A DNA stretch of 10,459 nt from Burkholderiales bacterium (GCA_026786225.1 JAJAYN010000583.1:1-10459), one strand, 5' to 3'; shown: positions 1-7,584, counted from the stretch's first letter. Numbers and translations: made by a program. The notes: generated by a model from the sequence alone, not told the origin.

Positions 1-95
1 ACATCTATCTTTCTGGTGATGCCTTTGGCAAATATCTCGAAGAAGAAAACAAGCGCATCGGCGATATTCTCGCCAAGCTGAACCTCAAGAAATAG
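1..95 (+). CDS. tctC: Tripartite tricarboxylate transporter substrate-binding protein TctC, C-terminal end (partial)
   Basis: Only the last 30 codons are inside the window (frame begins at base 3; TAG at 93-95). The residues include YLSGDAFGKYLEEENKRIGD and end in LKK. An SGxxFxxYLxxExxRxGxIL pattern is typical of the C-terminal helix of TctC-family periplasmic solute-binding proteins of the Bug type. TctC captures a carboxylate (citrate-like in characterised members) in the periplasm and delivers it to the TctA/TctB membrane pair. The identification from this short tail alone would be weak, but it lies 4 bases ahead of tctB and is followed by tctA, which is the common tctC-tctB-tctA order. 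The substrate cannot be told from this fragment. Confidence 0.85.
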   Translation, partial: IYLSGDAFGKYLEEENKRIGDILAKLNLKK

Positions 96-99
96 CGCC

Positions 100-642
100 G
101 TGGCTGAGGGCGATGTTGCGCAACCAGGGACGCAACCCGGGACGCCAGCCGATGTGCCAGGCGCAGCGTCGGCCAAGCGACACGTCGGCCAGATTCTGGT
201 GGCGGCAGGCGTCGTGGTATTCGGTGCAGCGCTTGCGTACGGCACCGCCTTGCTGCCGGAAGCGACCGGCTATGCAAAGGTCGGTCCGCGCCTGATGCCC
301 ACGATAGTCTCTGGCGGATTGATCGCGCTCGGGCTGGTGTTGCTGAAAGAAGCCCTGTTCGGCGGTTTCCGTGGCGTGGATGAAGTTGAAGCGGCAGCAA
401 ACCCAACCGACTGGCGCGCGATTGCGTGGATCAGCGCAGCCATTATCGCCAACGGCATCTTGATGGTGCCCGTCGGCTTCGTGCTCTCCGGCACGCTGCT
501 GTTCGTGCTTGCCGCGCGCGGGTTCGGCAACACGGCCTGGGTCAAAAACGCGATGATCGGTCTCGTTATTGCGGTGATCACCTATGCTTTCTTCAACTAC
601 GGGCTGGGCCTCGGTCTGCCGCGTGGAATCCTGCCGGTCTGA
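100..642 (+). CDS. tctB: Tripartite tricarboxylate transporter small membrane subunit TctB
   Basis: A 180-residue membrane protein with a polar, Pro/Ala-rich N-terminus of about 27 residues, then four hydrophobic stretches: roughly residues 30-51 (ILVAAGVVVFGAALAYGTAL), 65-87, 105-135 and 148-170. This is the size and topology of TctB, the poorly conserved small subunit that works with TctA in Na+- or proton-coupled carboxylate uptake. The RLMPTIVSGGLIALG stretch after the first segment fits the family. The start is a GTG only 4 bases after the tctC stop, with no strong Shine-Dalgarno, so translation is probably coupled to tctC. No in-frame ATG lies ahead of the first membrane segment, and the only other option there is a GTG at Val-19. 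Function is assigned from topology plus the tctC and tctA neighbours. Confidence 0.88.
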   Translation: MAEGDVAQPGTQPGTPADVPGAASAKRHVGQILVAAGVVVFGAALAYGTALLPEATGYAKVGPRLMPTIVSGGLIALGLVLLKEALFGGFRGVDEVEAAANPTDWRAIAWISAAIIANGILMVPVGFVLSGTLLFVLAARGFGNTAWVKNAMIGLVIAVITYAFFNYGLGLGLPRGILPV

Positions 643-652
643 CAAAAGCGCC

Positions 653-668
653 TGCCCGCAAACGGGCA
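653..668 (+). promoter_or_regulatory. Short GC-rich hairpin between tctB and tctA
   Basis: TGCCCG (653-658) and CGGGCA (663-668) form a perfect 6-base-pair stem with a CAAA loop, 10 bases after the tctB stop and 25 bases before the tctA ATG. A run of seven A, not T, follows at 676-682, so it is not a standard intrinsic terminator on this strand. It could adjust the ratio of TctB to TctA by slowing exonucleases or affecting ribosome loading. The role is inference. Confidence 0.4.
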
Positions 669-693
669 AGTATTCAAAAAAACAAGGGCCAAC

Positions 694-2178
694 ATGGAAG
701 TCCTGACTTTTCTTGCCAATGGTTTTTCGCTGGCACTTTCGCTGCAAAACCTGTTGTGGTGCCTGGTCGGTGTGACGCTGGGCACGGCTGTCGGTGTGTT
801 GCCCGGTATTGGTCCTGCCGTCACCGTCGCGCTGCTGCTGCCGGTGACGACCAAGATTGATCCCTCCGGCGCGTTGATCATGTTTGCCGGTATTTATTAC
901 GGCGCCATGTACGGCGGATCGACGACATCGATCCTGCTCAACACGCCCGGCGAATCGGCCACCATCATCACCGCGATGGAGGGCAATCAGATGGCCAAGC
1001 GGGGTCGAGCGGGTGCAGCACTCTCGACCAGTGCGATCGGATCTTTCGTGGCGGGCACCTTGACTGTCGTGGCACTGACGTTTGTGTCGCCTATTGTGGT
1101 GGATGTCGCGCTGCGGTTCGGCCCGCCGGAGTTTTTTGCGCTCATGGTGCTGGCGTTCATCACCGTTTCGGCCGTGTTGGGTGAATCGGCGCTACGCCGT
1201 CTTACGGCGCTGTTTATCGGTCTGGCCATCGGGCTCGTTGGCATCGACAATCAGTCTGGAACCGCGCGCTTTGCGTTTGAGATTCCGCAACTGCTCGACG
1301 GCATCGAAGTGGTCACCGTGGCGGTCGGCCTGTTCGCGGTCGGTGAGACGCTGTGGGTCGCGTCCAAGGAACGTGCCATCGTCGATGCGGTGATGAAAAT
1401 GACGGACTCGATCTGGATGAAAGCCGAGGACTGGAAACGGTCGTGGAAGCCGTGGCTGCGCGGCACCGCCATTGGATTTCCATTTGGCGCGATCCCGGCC
1501 GGTGGCGCGGAGATTCCCACTTTTCTCTCGTATGCGATAGAAAAGAAGCTCACTAAATATCCGGAAGAGTTTGGCAAGGGCGCCATCGAAGGCGTGGCCG
1601 GGCCGGAAGCCGCCAACAACGCGTCGTCAACCGGCACCATGACCACCTTACTGGCACTTGGCTTGCCCACGTCCGCCACGGCGGCCATCCTGCTGGCTGC
1701 GTTTCAGCAGTACGGCTTGCAGCCGGGGCCGTTGCTGTTTGTCAATTCTGCCGATCTGGTCTGGACGCTAATCGCGTCGATGTACATCGGTAATGTGATG
1801 TTGCTGGTGCTGAATTTGCCGCTGGTGGGTTTGTGGGTGAAGCTATTGGAGATTCCAAAGCACCTGCTCTATGCGGGGATTCTTATTTTCGCCACGCTCG
1901 GTGTTTACGGGATGCGCCAGTCCGCGTTTGATATTTTCCTGCTGTATGCGATCGGGCTCCTCGGTTTCATGATGCGTCGTTATGATTTCCCGACCGGACC
2001 TGTGCTGATCGGCATGATTCTCGGCCCGCTCGCCGAGGCGCAATTGCGTCGCTCGTTGTCGATCAGCCAGGGTGACTGGATGATATTCCTGCAAAAGCCG
2101 CTGTCCGCCACATTGCTCGCGATCACCGTACTCGTCGTGGTAGGGCCGTGGCTGATGAAAAAGCGCAAGAAAAATTAG
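694..2178 (+). CDS. tctA: Tripartite tricarboxylate transporter large membrane subunit TctA
   Basis: A 494-residue, highly hydrophobic protein of normal length for TctA, the conserved transport subunit of the Tct system in the inner membrane. The first half carries the PGIGP motif (37-41) and STTSILLNTPGE (76-87). The second half has the matching conserved block: FPFGAIPAGGAEIPTFLSY (262-280), the polar loop with EEFGKGAIEGVAGPEAANNA (291-310), then LALGLPTSATAAILLAAF (320-337). This internal two-fold similarity is typical of the family. The C-terminus is basic (KKRKKN), consistent with a cytoplasmic end. The ATG has AAGGG 5 bases upstream (684-688) as ribosome binding site. It is the last gene of the operon and is followed directly by a strong terminator. 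The sequence fixes the family, not the transported acid. Confidence 0.96.
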   Translation: MEVLTFLANGFSLALSLQNLLWCLVGVTLGTAVGVLPGIGPAVTVALLLPVTTKIDPSGALIMFAGIYYGAMYGGSTTSILLNTPGESATIITAMEGNQMAKRGRAGAALSTSAIGSFVAGTLTVVALTFVSPIVVDVALRFGPPEFFALMVLAFITVSAVLGESALRRLTALFIGLAIGLVGIDNQSGTARFAFEIPQLLDGIEVVTVAVGLFAVGETLWVASKERAIVDAVMKMTDSIWMKAEDWKRSWKPWLRGTAIGFPFGAIPAGGAEIPTFLSYAIEKKLTKYPEEFGKGAIEGVAGPEAANNASSTGTMTTLLALGLPTSATAAILLAAFQQYGLQPGPLLFVNSADLVWTLIASMYIGNVMLLVLNLPLVGLWVKLLEIPKHLLYAGILIFATLGVYGMRQSAFDIFLLYAIGLLGFMMRRYDFPTGPVLIGMILGPLAEAQLRRSLSISQGDWMIFLQKPLSATLLAITVLVVVGPWLMKKRKKN

Positions 2179-2187
2179 TAAAACACA

Positions 2188-2245
2188 AGTATTGGCGCGG
2201 TTTGCAGAGAATAAATGCCTGCGAAGCCGCGCCAGTGCTCGTTTT
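2188..2245 (+). terminator. Rho-independent terminator of the tct operon
   Basis: Beginning 10 bases after the tctA stop, a long stem forms between about 2188-2207 and 2219-2239. Its core is a perfect TGGCGCGG/CCGCGCCA pair (2193-2200 with 2227-2234), continued inward through TTT/AAG (one T-G wobble) and GCAG/CTGC with a single bulged G at 2223, leaving an 11-base loop. GTTTTAA (2241-2247) follows with a short T tract of four. Stem strength and position make this the 3' end of the tct transcript. The T tract is short, so some read-through is possible. Confidence 0.8.
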
Positions 2246-2276
2246 AACCTCCTGGGAACTCCTCGAATCAAAATAT

Positions 2277-2365
2277 CCGTTCGCCCTGAGGTATCGAAGG
2301 GTAAAGCGTACCGTGCTGAATCAATAGCTTACGGAGCCAGCGCTTCGAACCCTCAGCGCGAACGG
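2277..2365. repeat. Inverted pair of REP-like palindromic sequences
   Basis: The left arm at 2277-2301 begins CCGTTCGCCCTGAGG and ends TCGAAGGG. The right arm at 2341-2365, read on the other strand, begins CCGTTCGCGCTGAGG. The two 25-base arms match at 21 positions and face each other across 39 bases. The motif resembles the CCGTTCGCCCTGAG-N-TCGAAGGG elements that recur between genes in many proteobacterial genomes; that link is from memory, not a search. The pair lies between the tct terminator and the carboxypeptidase gene and would fold into a long hairpin if transcribed. Confidence 0.65.
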
Positions 2366-2411
2366 CGGTTTTGTGAAGTTCCCTCCTGATAACCCCAACC
2401 AACCATTCAAG

Positions 2412-4118
2412 ATGAAAATTCACTACGACCGTTTCTATCGCTACGCCGAATTCACCGAAATCCTCCACGCATTCGTCAAGAAATTTCCACAGCTGCTGTC
2501 GCTCGAGAGCATTGGCAAGAGCTTTGAGGGCAAAGACATCTGGGTCGTCACCGCGACCAACCAGAAAACCGGCGCGGCAGTCGACAAACCCGCCTACTGG
2601 GTTGACGCGAATATTCACGCCAGCGAATTGGCCGGCGGCGCAGCGAGTTTGTATCTGATCGATACGCTCACCAAAAATTACGGCAAACGCGACGACATCA
2701 CCCGCTGCATGGACACGCGGGTGATGTACATCTGCCCGCGCATCAACCCTGACGGCGCCGAATGGGCGATGCGCCCGTTGGAAGAAGGCGGACCTAAAAT
2801 TGTTCGATCATCCACACGGCCTTATCCGCACAACGAAGATCACGTCGACGGCATGGATATCGAAGACGTGAATGGCGATGGCCGCATCCTCTCGATGCGT
2901 ATCAAGGACGACAACGGCAACTGGAAGACACATCCCGATGAGCCGCGCCTGATGATTCCGCGCGGGCCGACCGAGTACGGTGGCACCTACTACCGCATGC
3001 TGCCCGAAGGCACCATCCGCAATTACGACGGCGTCTCGATCAAGGTCAACAAGGACAAGCAGGGCCTGGATCTCAATCGCAATTTCCCTGCTGGCTGGCG
3101 GCAGGAGCACGAGCAATTCGGCGCGGGGCCGTACCCGACATCGGAGCCGGAAGTGCGCGCGGTCGTGCACTTCATTACCCATCACGGCAACATCACCGGC
3201 GGGCTTTCGTTTCATACCTGGAGCGGCGTGCTGCTGCGCCCGTTTGCGACGATGGCCGATGACGAGATGCCACCGGAGGATTTGTGGACGTACAAGAAAC
3301 AGGGCGAGGAGGGCACCAGAATTACCGGCTATCCGGCGATCAGCGTGTATCACGAGTTTCGCTATCACCCCAAGGAAGTCATCACCGGTGCGTTCGACTG
3401 GATTTACGAACACCTTGGGCTATACGAGTGGACGATCGAAATCTGGTGCCCCATGCGTGAAGCCGGTATCAAGGATTACAAATACATCGATTGGTTCCGC
3501 CACCATCCAGTTGAAGACGATCTGAAAATGATCGCCTGGGCCGACAAGGAATTAAAAGGCAAGGGCTATATCGACTGGGCCAAATTTGACCACCCGCAAC
3601 TGGGCGAAGTGGAGATCGGCGGCTGGGACAAAATTCACGCCTTTCGCAATCCGCCGCCGCATCTGCTCGAAAAAGAAATCGCCAAATTTCCCGATTGGCT
3701 GGTGTGGAACGCGCTGATTTCACCCAAGCTCGAACTCGTTCACGCAAAGGCCGAGAATATCGGCGGCGATTCGTATCGCATCGAAGTCGCGGTGCAGAAC
3801 ACCGGCTACCTTCCCAGCTATGTGTCCAAGCGGGCGCACGCGCGCAAGCAATCGCGTGGCGTGGTGGGTGAAATTTCGCTGCCCAAGGGCGCGACGTTGG
3901 TGTCAGGAAAATTGCGCGAAGTCGCCGGCGAACTGGAAGGCCGCGCGTACAAGCACACGTTGATGAGTTTCTGGACCGATACGACGCCGACAGCGGATAA
4001 GACGAAGTTGGAGTGGGTCGTGAACGTTGGAAAATGCGCACCGAAAGATAGAAAGGTCGATCTCGTGATCAAGCATGAGAAGGCTGGCACAGTGCGTAGC
4101 AGTATCAAATTGAAATAG
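2412..4118 (+). CDS. M14 family zinc carboxypeptidase
   Basis: A 568-residue metallopeptidase of the carboxypeptidase A superfamily, which removes C-terminal residues from peptides with a Zn-bound water. The expected active site is present: HASE supplies the HxxE ligands (H69, E72), FHTWSGVLLRP gives the third ligand H268 (like H196 in carboxypeptidase A), NRNFP gives the substrate-carboxylate binding N222/R223, and EWTIEIW gives the catalytic E343. Between the zinc motifs sits an insertion with DVNGDGRI (152-159), a partial EF-hand-like loop that may bind calcium. Residues of roughly 430-568 form a separate Lys/Val-rich region of alternating strands, resembling a CARDB- or Ig-like beta domain. 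I see no signal peptide, so it is probably cytoplasmic. ATG 2412 (MKIHYDRFYRYAEF) is chosen because the family begins here; a GTG at 2373 would add 13 unconserved residues abutting the repeat. Neither start has a clear ribosome binding site. The substrate is unknown. Confidence 0.9.
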   Translation: MKIHYDRFYRYAEFTEILHAFVKKFPQLLSLESIGKSFEGKDIWVVTATNQKTGAAVDKPAYWVDANIHASELAGGAASLYLIDTLTKNYGKRDDITRCMDTRVMYICPRINPDGAEWAMRPLEEGGPKIVRSSTRPYPHNEDHVDGMDIEDVNGDGRILSMRIKDDNGNWKTHPDEPRLMIPRGPTEYGGTYYRMLPEGTIRNYDGVSIKVNKDKQGLDLNRNFPAGWRQEHEQFGAGPYPTSEPEVRAVVHFITHHGNITGGLSFHTWSGVLLRPFATMADDEMPPEDLWTYKKQGEEGTRITGYPAISVYHEFRYHPKEVITGAFDWIYEHLGLYEWTIEIWCPMREAGIKDYKYIDWFRHHPVEDDLKMIAWADKELKGKGYIDWAKFDHPQLGEVEIGGWDKIHAFRNPPPHLLEKEIAKFPDWLVWNALISPKLELVHAKAENIGGDSYRIEVAVQNTGYLPSYVSKRAHARKQSRGVVGEISLPKGATLVSGKLREVAGELEGRAYKHTLMSFWTDTTPTADKTKLEWVVNVGKCAPKDRKVDLVIKHEKAGTVRSSIKLK

Positions 4119-4255
4119 CTGAATCGAATGCAATCTGTTGTCATTTCGAACCCAGCTTCATCTAGTGACTGCTTTCTGAAGGATGTGCCACCTGTGGATG
4201 TCTCATGCGTCGTGTGATTTTGGAAAGCAAAGGAACATCCCCCACGTGCGCATGA

Positions 4256-6097
4256 ATGCAAACAACATTTTTCAAACGCTTCAGCGTCATCGCAGCTTGT
4301 TTTTTATTCGGCATGCACGCGGTAGCTGCCGAGCCGGGTGCCGCATACGCCCCCGATCCGCAAAAAGTACTGCGCTACGCTTTCCGGATTCCCGAGACCA
4401 GCTTCGACCCTGCCAAGCTTTCCGACTCGTATTCGAACGTCCTCATCTCGGCGCTATTCGATACGCCGCTGCGCTATGACTATCTGGCGCGCCCCATCAG
4501 GATGGTGCCGAGCACTCTGGTGGCGATGCCTGAAATATCCGCTGACTTTCGGACCTTCACGCTGCGGGTCAAACCCGGCATTTACTTTGCCGACCACGAG
4601 GTGTTTCGCGGCAAGAGGCGCGAATTGGTCGCTGAAGATTTCGTCTATTCGATCAAGCGATTGTTCGATCCCGCGTTATCGTCACCGGGGTTAAGCGAGA
4701 TCGAAAATTACCTGGTCGGCTCGGCAGAACTGCTGAAGCGAGTGCGCGCCAGCAACAAGATGGACTACGACACGCCGCTCGAAGGACTGCGTGCGCTCGA
4801 TCGTTACACATTCCAGGTCAAGCTGGTCGAGCCCAATCCCCGGTTCATGTATGCCATGGCCAACCCGCTCGTGGCGTCCGCGATGGCACGCGAGGTGGTC
4901 GAGCACTATGGCGACGATGTCGGCGCGCATCCGGTGGGCACCGGCGCATTCAAACTGGGATTCTGGAAACGCTCGTCGCGGATGGTGTTTGAGTACAACC
5001 CCAACTTTCGCGAGTCGTATTTTGACGGCGAACCGGCGGTCGACGACGCATTCGGGCAGGCTATTCTGGCCAGGATGAAAGGCAAACGCGCGCCACAGGT
5101 CGGCCGCATCTAAATTACCGTCATCGACGAGGAACAGCCGCGCTACCTCTCTTTCCTGAACAACGAATTCGATCTGCTGTGGCTGGTTCCCGGTGCCTTT
5201 GGCCATCAGGCCATGCCGCGGAACAAGCTGGCACCGAATCTGGCGCAGCGGGGGATTCAGTTGGGGCAGGACCCGAGCCTCGAAGTGCGCTACATCTTTT
5301 TCAATATGGACGACCCATTGATCGGCGGTTACACGCCGGACAGAGTCGCACTGCGTCGCGCGATATCGCTGGGTTATCGCACTCAGGATGAAATCAATGT
5401 CGTGCGCAAAGGGCAGGCGATTGCCGTGCATGCGCCGTATCCGCCCGGTGTGCAAGGTTACGAGGCCAATTTCAAAACGAGTGCAGGCGAATACGATCCC
5501 GCCAAGGCGCGGGCGCTGCTGGACATGTACGGCTACAAAGATATCGATGGCGACGGCTATCGGGAAACGCCCGATGGAAAGCCTCTCATCCTGAAGCACA
5601 ACTCGACGCCAACCGAACTCGACCGGCAATATGACGAGATACTGAAACTGTCCCTCGATGAAATCGGTGTACGGGTAGCGATTCGCAAAGCGAAGTGGCC
5701 GGATTTGCTCAAGGAATCGAACGCCGGCAAATTGATGATGTGGCGTCTCGGCGGCGGCGCAACGAATCCCGATGCGAGCAACTGGCTGCAGTCGCTGTAT
5801 GGACCCAACGCCGGCGCGCAAGGCAATCGCGCCAATTTCAAGTTAACAGCCTATGACGAGTTGTTCGCGAAGTCGCAGATACTCCCCGATGGCCCTGCGC
5901 GGACCAGCCTCATTCAGGAAATGGCGAAAATCGCCGTGGCCTACGCGCCATGGAAGTTGACTACCCAACACGTCGACACCGATCTTTGGTATCCCTACGT
6001 CATCGGCTACCGCCTGCACCCGATATGGACCGGCGACTGGTGGCGCTTCGTCGATATCGATGTGCCGCTGATGAAACTATACGAAGCGAAACGCTAA
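4256..6097 (+). pseudogene. ABC transporter substrate-binding protein, family 5 (peptide/nickel type), interrupted by an in-frame stop
   Basis: The reading frame encodes a 613-codon extracellular solute-binding protein of SBP family 5 (OppA/DppA-like) if one stop is ignored. It starts with a signal peptide: basic FKR at 6-8, a hydrophobic core, and likely cleavage after VAA at residue 25. LRYAFRIPETSFDPAKL, LRVKPGIYFAD, GTGAFKLGFWKR and, near the end, HPIWTGDWWRFVDIDV are family-type segments. TAA at 5111-5113 follows VGRI, and the same frame resumes immediately with ITVIDEEQPRYLSFL and stays open for 327 codons, so no base is lost or gained. Relatives usually have an acidic residue here, as in GRIEI, so GAA to TAA is the simplest change. 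The front half alone (285 residues) lacks the second lobe; the back half's first ATG (5213) has no ribosome binding site or signal peptide. A TGA directly precedes ATG 4256, fixing the start. No permease or ATPase genes are near. A sequencing error cannot be excluded. Confidence 0.85.
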
Positions 6098-6139
6098 TCC
6101 CATTTCCGCTTCGTTCGCAGAATAACGATTTCCCTGGCC

Positions 6140-6171
6140 CGTCATTCCGCGCGGTGCGTTCCAGTACGCAC
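6140..6171. repeat. Small dyad and possible degenerate intergenic repeat
   Basis: In the 105-base gap between two convergent genes, GTGCGT (6154-6159) and ACGCAC (6166-6171) form a perfect 6-base-pair stem with a 6-base loop. The stretch from CCGTCATTCCGCGC through CCAGT looks like a worn copy of the CGTCATTCCCGCG...GGAATCCAG element that is common between proteobacterial genes; this is recalled, not searched. No T tract follows on either strand, so it is a weak candidate for a bidirectional terminator. Confidence 0.3.
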
Positions 6172-6202
6172 TCATGTCATCTGCCGCGATTAGAAAGCTT
6201 TT

Positions 6203-6727
6203 TCACGAGCGAGAATTCGCCGGATCGTGACAACGTGAAATAAAGGGCGCGGTTTGGGAGTGCGCCCGATTGACCATACCGTGCAGTGCGTTTGCCACAC
6301 AGACTGTGGTCGATGAAAAAAGTGACGCTGGGAATTGGCTGGCCAAATACGCACCGAAATTTTCGACAAATAAATCGATATCGTCGCTTTCGAATTGGTT
6401 GTCTGCCAGCGGGTGTTTGCTTGGAAATTTCTTCTTCAGATAATCGAGCGCCTTACGAACCTCTCTTAATGCAACGCCGTGTTTCCGGCGGATGGCGGCG
6501 AGGACAAATAGCTCCACAAGATTGACGAACGAAAGCTTCTTGCCAGGTCGGTCCGCGAGTTCGATTACCGAGCGGAAATGCTTGGTGCCGTCCCTGGATT
6601 CGTAAGTTTGGCCGAACGCCCACGCGCGCACTGTCGAAACGGGAACGCGCAAATAGTGCGCCGCTTCGCTGGCCGAGTAACGGGGCGCTTCTTGAAGCGC
6701 GTGTGCGGTGATGAAGGTCTTGGACAT
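6203..6727 (-). pseudogene. Truncated DUF433-type antitoxin-like protein (N-terminal DNA-binding half only)
   Basis: The first 128 or so residues read like the N-terminal half of DUF433-containing antitoxin-like proteins: a MerR/HTH-like segment YSASEAAHYLRVPVSTVRAW (17-36), then LSFVNLVELFVLAAIRRKHG (65-84), VALREVRKALDYLKKKFPSKHPLA, and DDIDLFVENFGAYL (115-128). In intact relatives a DUF433 domain follows, and a PIN-like (DUF5615) toxin gene is often next. Here the sequence after about residue 131 (near base 6335) turns into a low-complexity Ser/Ala tail without family likeness and stops at 174 residues, against about 200-240 for complete relatives. No intact toxin gene follows. The chosen ATG at 6725-6727 begins at MSKTF, just before the conserved part; an upstream in-frame ATG at 6877 would add 50 residues without family likeness. 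It may still bind DNA and repress itself, but the system looks dead. Confidence 0.65.
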
Positions 6728-6777
6728 AGTGTTTAAGATAGTGGACGTTATGATAGTCCGCGCGCAGGTAGATTCAA
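6725..6777 (-). promoter_or_regulatory. Promoter and repeated motif upstream of the antitoxin-like gene
   Basis: On the minus strand, TTGAAT (6772-6777) and TATCAT (6750-6755) lie 16 bases apart and match the -35 and -10 consensus at four and five positions. The start site would fall about 15 bases before the ATG, leaving almost no leader and no Shine-Dalgarno. ACTATC occurs at 6752-6757 and 6737-6742, and ACTATG at 6725-6730 overlaps the start codon; these direct repeats span the -10 box and transcript start, as an autorepressor's operator would. Function is inferred from position only. Confidence 0.5.
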
Positions 6778-6915
6778 ACCCCATCCTCATGGTTGGATGT
6801 CGTTTACCAGCGAAAAATATTGAAACCCTAGGATCTACGAGCCTTTCCAGCCAAAAAGCAGCCAGAGTACCCGCCAAATATAGAGTTTCACCTTTTTTCG
6901 CTGTTCTTAGCCAGC

Positions 6916-7584
6916 TTATTCAAACTGCTTCTTGAACGTCGCCAGTTCTTCCGTCAGCCAATTCACTTCGCGCCTGAGCGACGCAACTTCCGCCTCCAAA
7001 TGCGCAACGCGATCATCGCCCGCGCCTTCGACCACATTGCCGCCGACGTTCATGCTCGTTGCAATTTCAGCGCGCTCTACTGCCATCGCGCCAGCGAGCA
7101 GATGCGCCCAGCGCGATTCCTTGGTGCCGGGGGCGCGCGGCAGTTGCATCACCAGCGATGGCTCATTTGCGGCGAGGTCTTCAAGCGAGCGCTCGACACT
7201 TTCCACCGAGGCAAACGGATACATCCGCGCGGTGCGCTGACGCAATTCGCCGCAGGTCTGCGGGCCACGCAACAGCAGCAGCGTGACTAACGAAAGTTTG
7301 GCGTCGTCCAGCGAGAAAACTTCGGCAAGCCGATGCTGGTACTTCGCGACGCGGCTGCCGGCGGGATAGTAAGTTTGGGCGAGGTTGTTTTGCTGCAAGC
7401 GTGTCAGCGATGCTTCCACCGTTTCTTCGCCGAGGCTCATGACTGGCTCGCGGTTGCTCAGTTGATTGCAGGCATTGACCACGCTGTTGAGCGAAAGCGG
7501 ATAAACGTCCGGCGTGAGCGAGGCTTTTTCGGCGAGAACGCCCAGCACGCGGGCTTCAAATGCGGAGAGATTAAGTTCAATCAT
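6916..7584 (-). CDS. yceH: YceH family protein (DUF480, UPF0502)
   Basis: A 222-residue protein, close to the roughly 215 residues usual for YceH. It contains two winged-helix-like units: residues 1-85 with LSAFEARVLGVLAEKASLTP, YPLSLNSVVNACNQLSNREP and LTRLQQNNLAQ, then 90-165 with SLVTLLLLRGPQTCGELRQR, VERSLEDLAA and the family-typical ESRWAHLLAG. The C-terminal 35 or so residues (RVAHLEAEVASLRREVNWLT) form a predicted coiled coil. The exact role of the family is not established; the fold suggests nucleic-acid or protein binding in the cytoplasm. The ATG at 7582-7584 begins MIELNLSAFE, the conserved start. The frame remains open upstream for about 930 bases only because it runs antisense through the amidase gene. 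It is divergent from the amidase across 97 bases and 188 bases ahead of the antitoxin-like gene, which has its own promoter. Confidence 0.93.
   Translation of the reverse strand: MIELNLSAFEARVLGVLAEKASLTPDVYPLSLNSVVNACNQLSNREPVMSLGEETVEASLTRLQQNNLAQTYYPAGSRVAKYQHRLAEVFSLDDAKLSLVTLLLLRGPQTCGELRQRTARMYPFASVESVERSLEDLAANEPSLVMQLPRAPGTKESRWAHLLAGAMAVERAEIATSMNVGGNVVEGAGDDRVAHLEAEVASLRREVNWLTEELATFKKQFE

Noticed and set aside
2808..3413. 201-residue minus-strand open frame
   Set aside because: Antisense to the catalytic core of the M14 carboxypeptidase; a product of codon bias on the real strand.
4119..4255. Repeat or terminator in the gap after the carboxypeptidase
   Set aside because: GTCATTTCGAACCC here shares TTCGAACCC with the right REP-like arm, but the match is nine bases with no second arm, and no stem with a T tract is visible.
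4691..5821. 376-residue minus-strand open frame
   Set aside because: It lies wholly antisense to the binding protein gene, whose + strand protein shows clear family motifs on both sides; the minus product has no recognisable domain.
5213..6097. Independent 294-residue gene in the back half of the binding protein
   Set aside because: Same frame as the upstream part, continuous family sequence from the codon right after the stop, and no ribosome binding site or signal peptide at ATG 5213.
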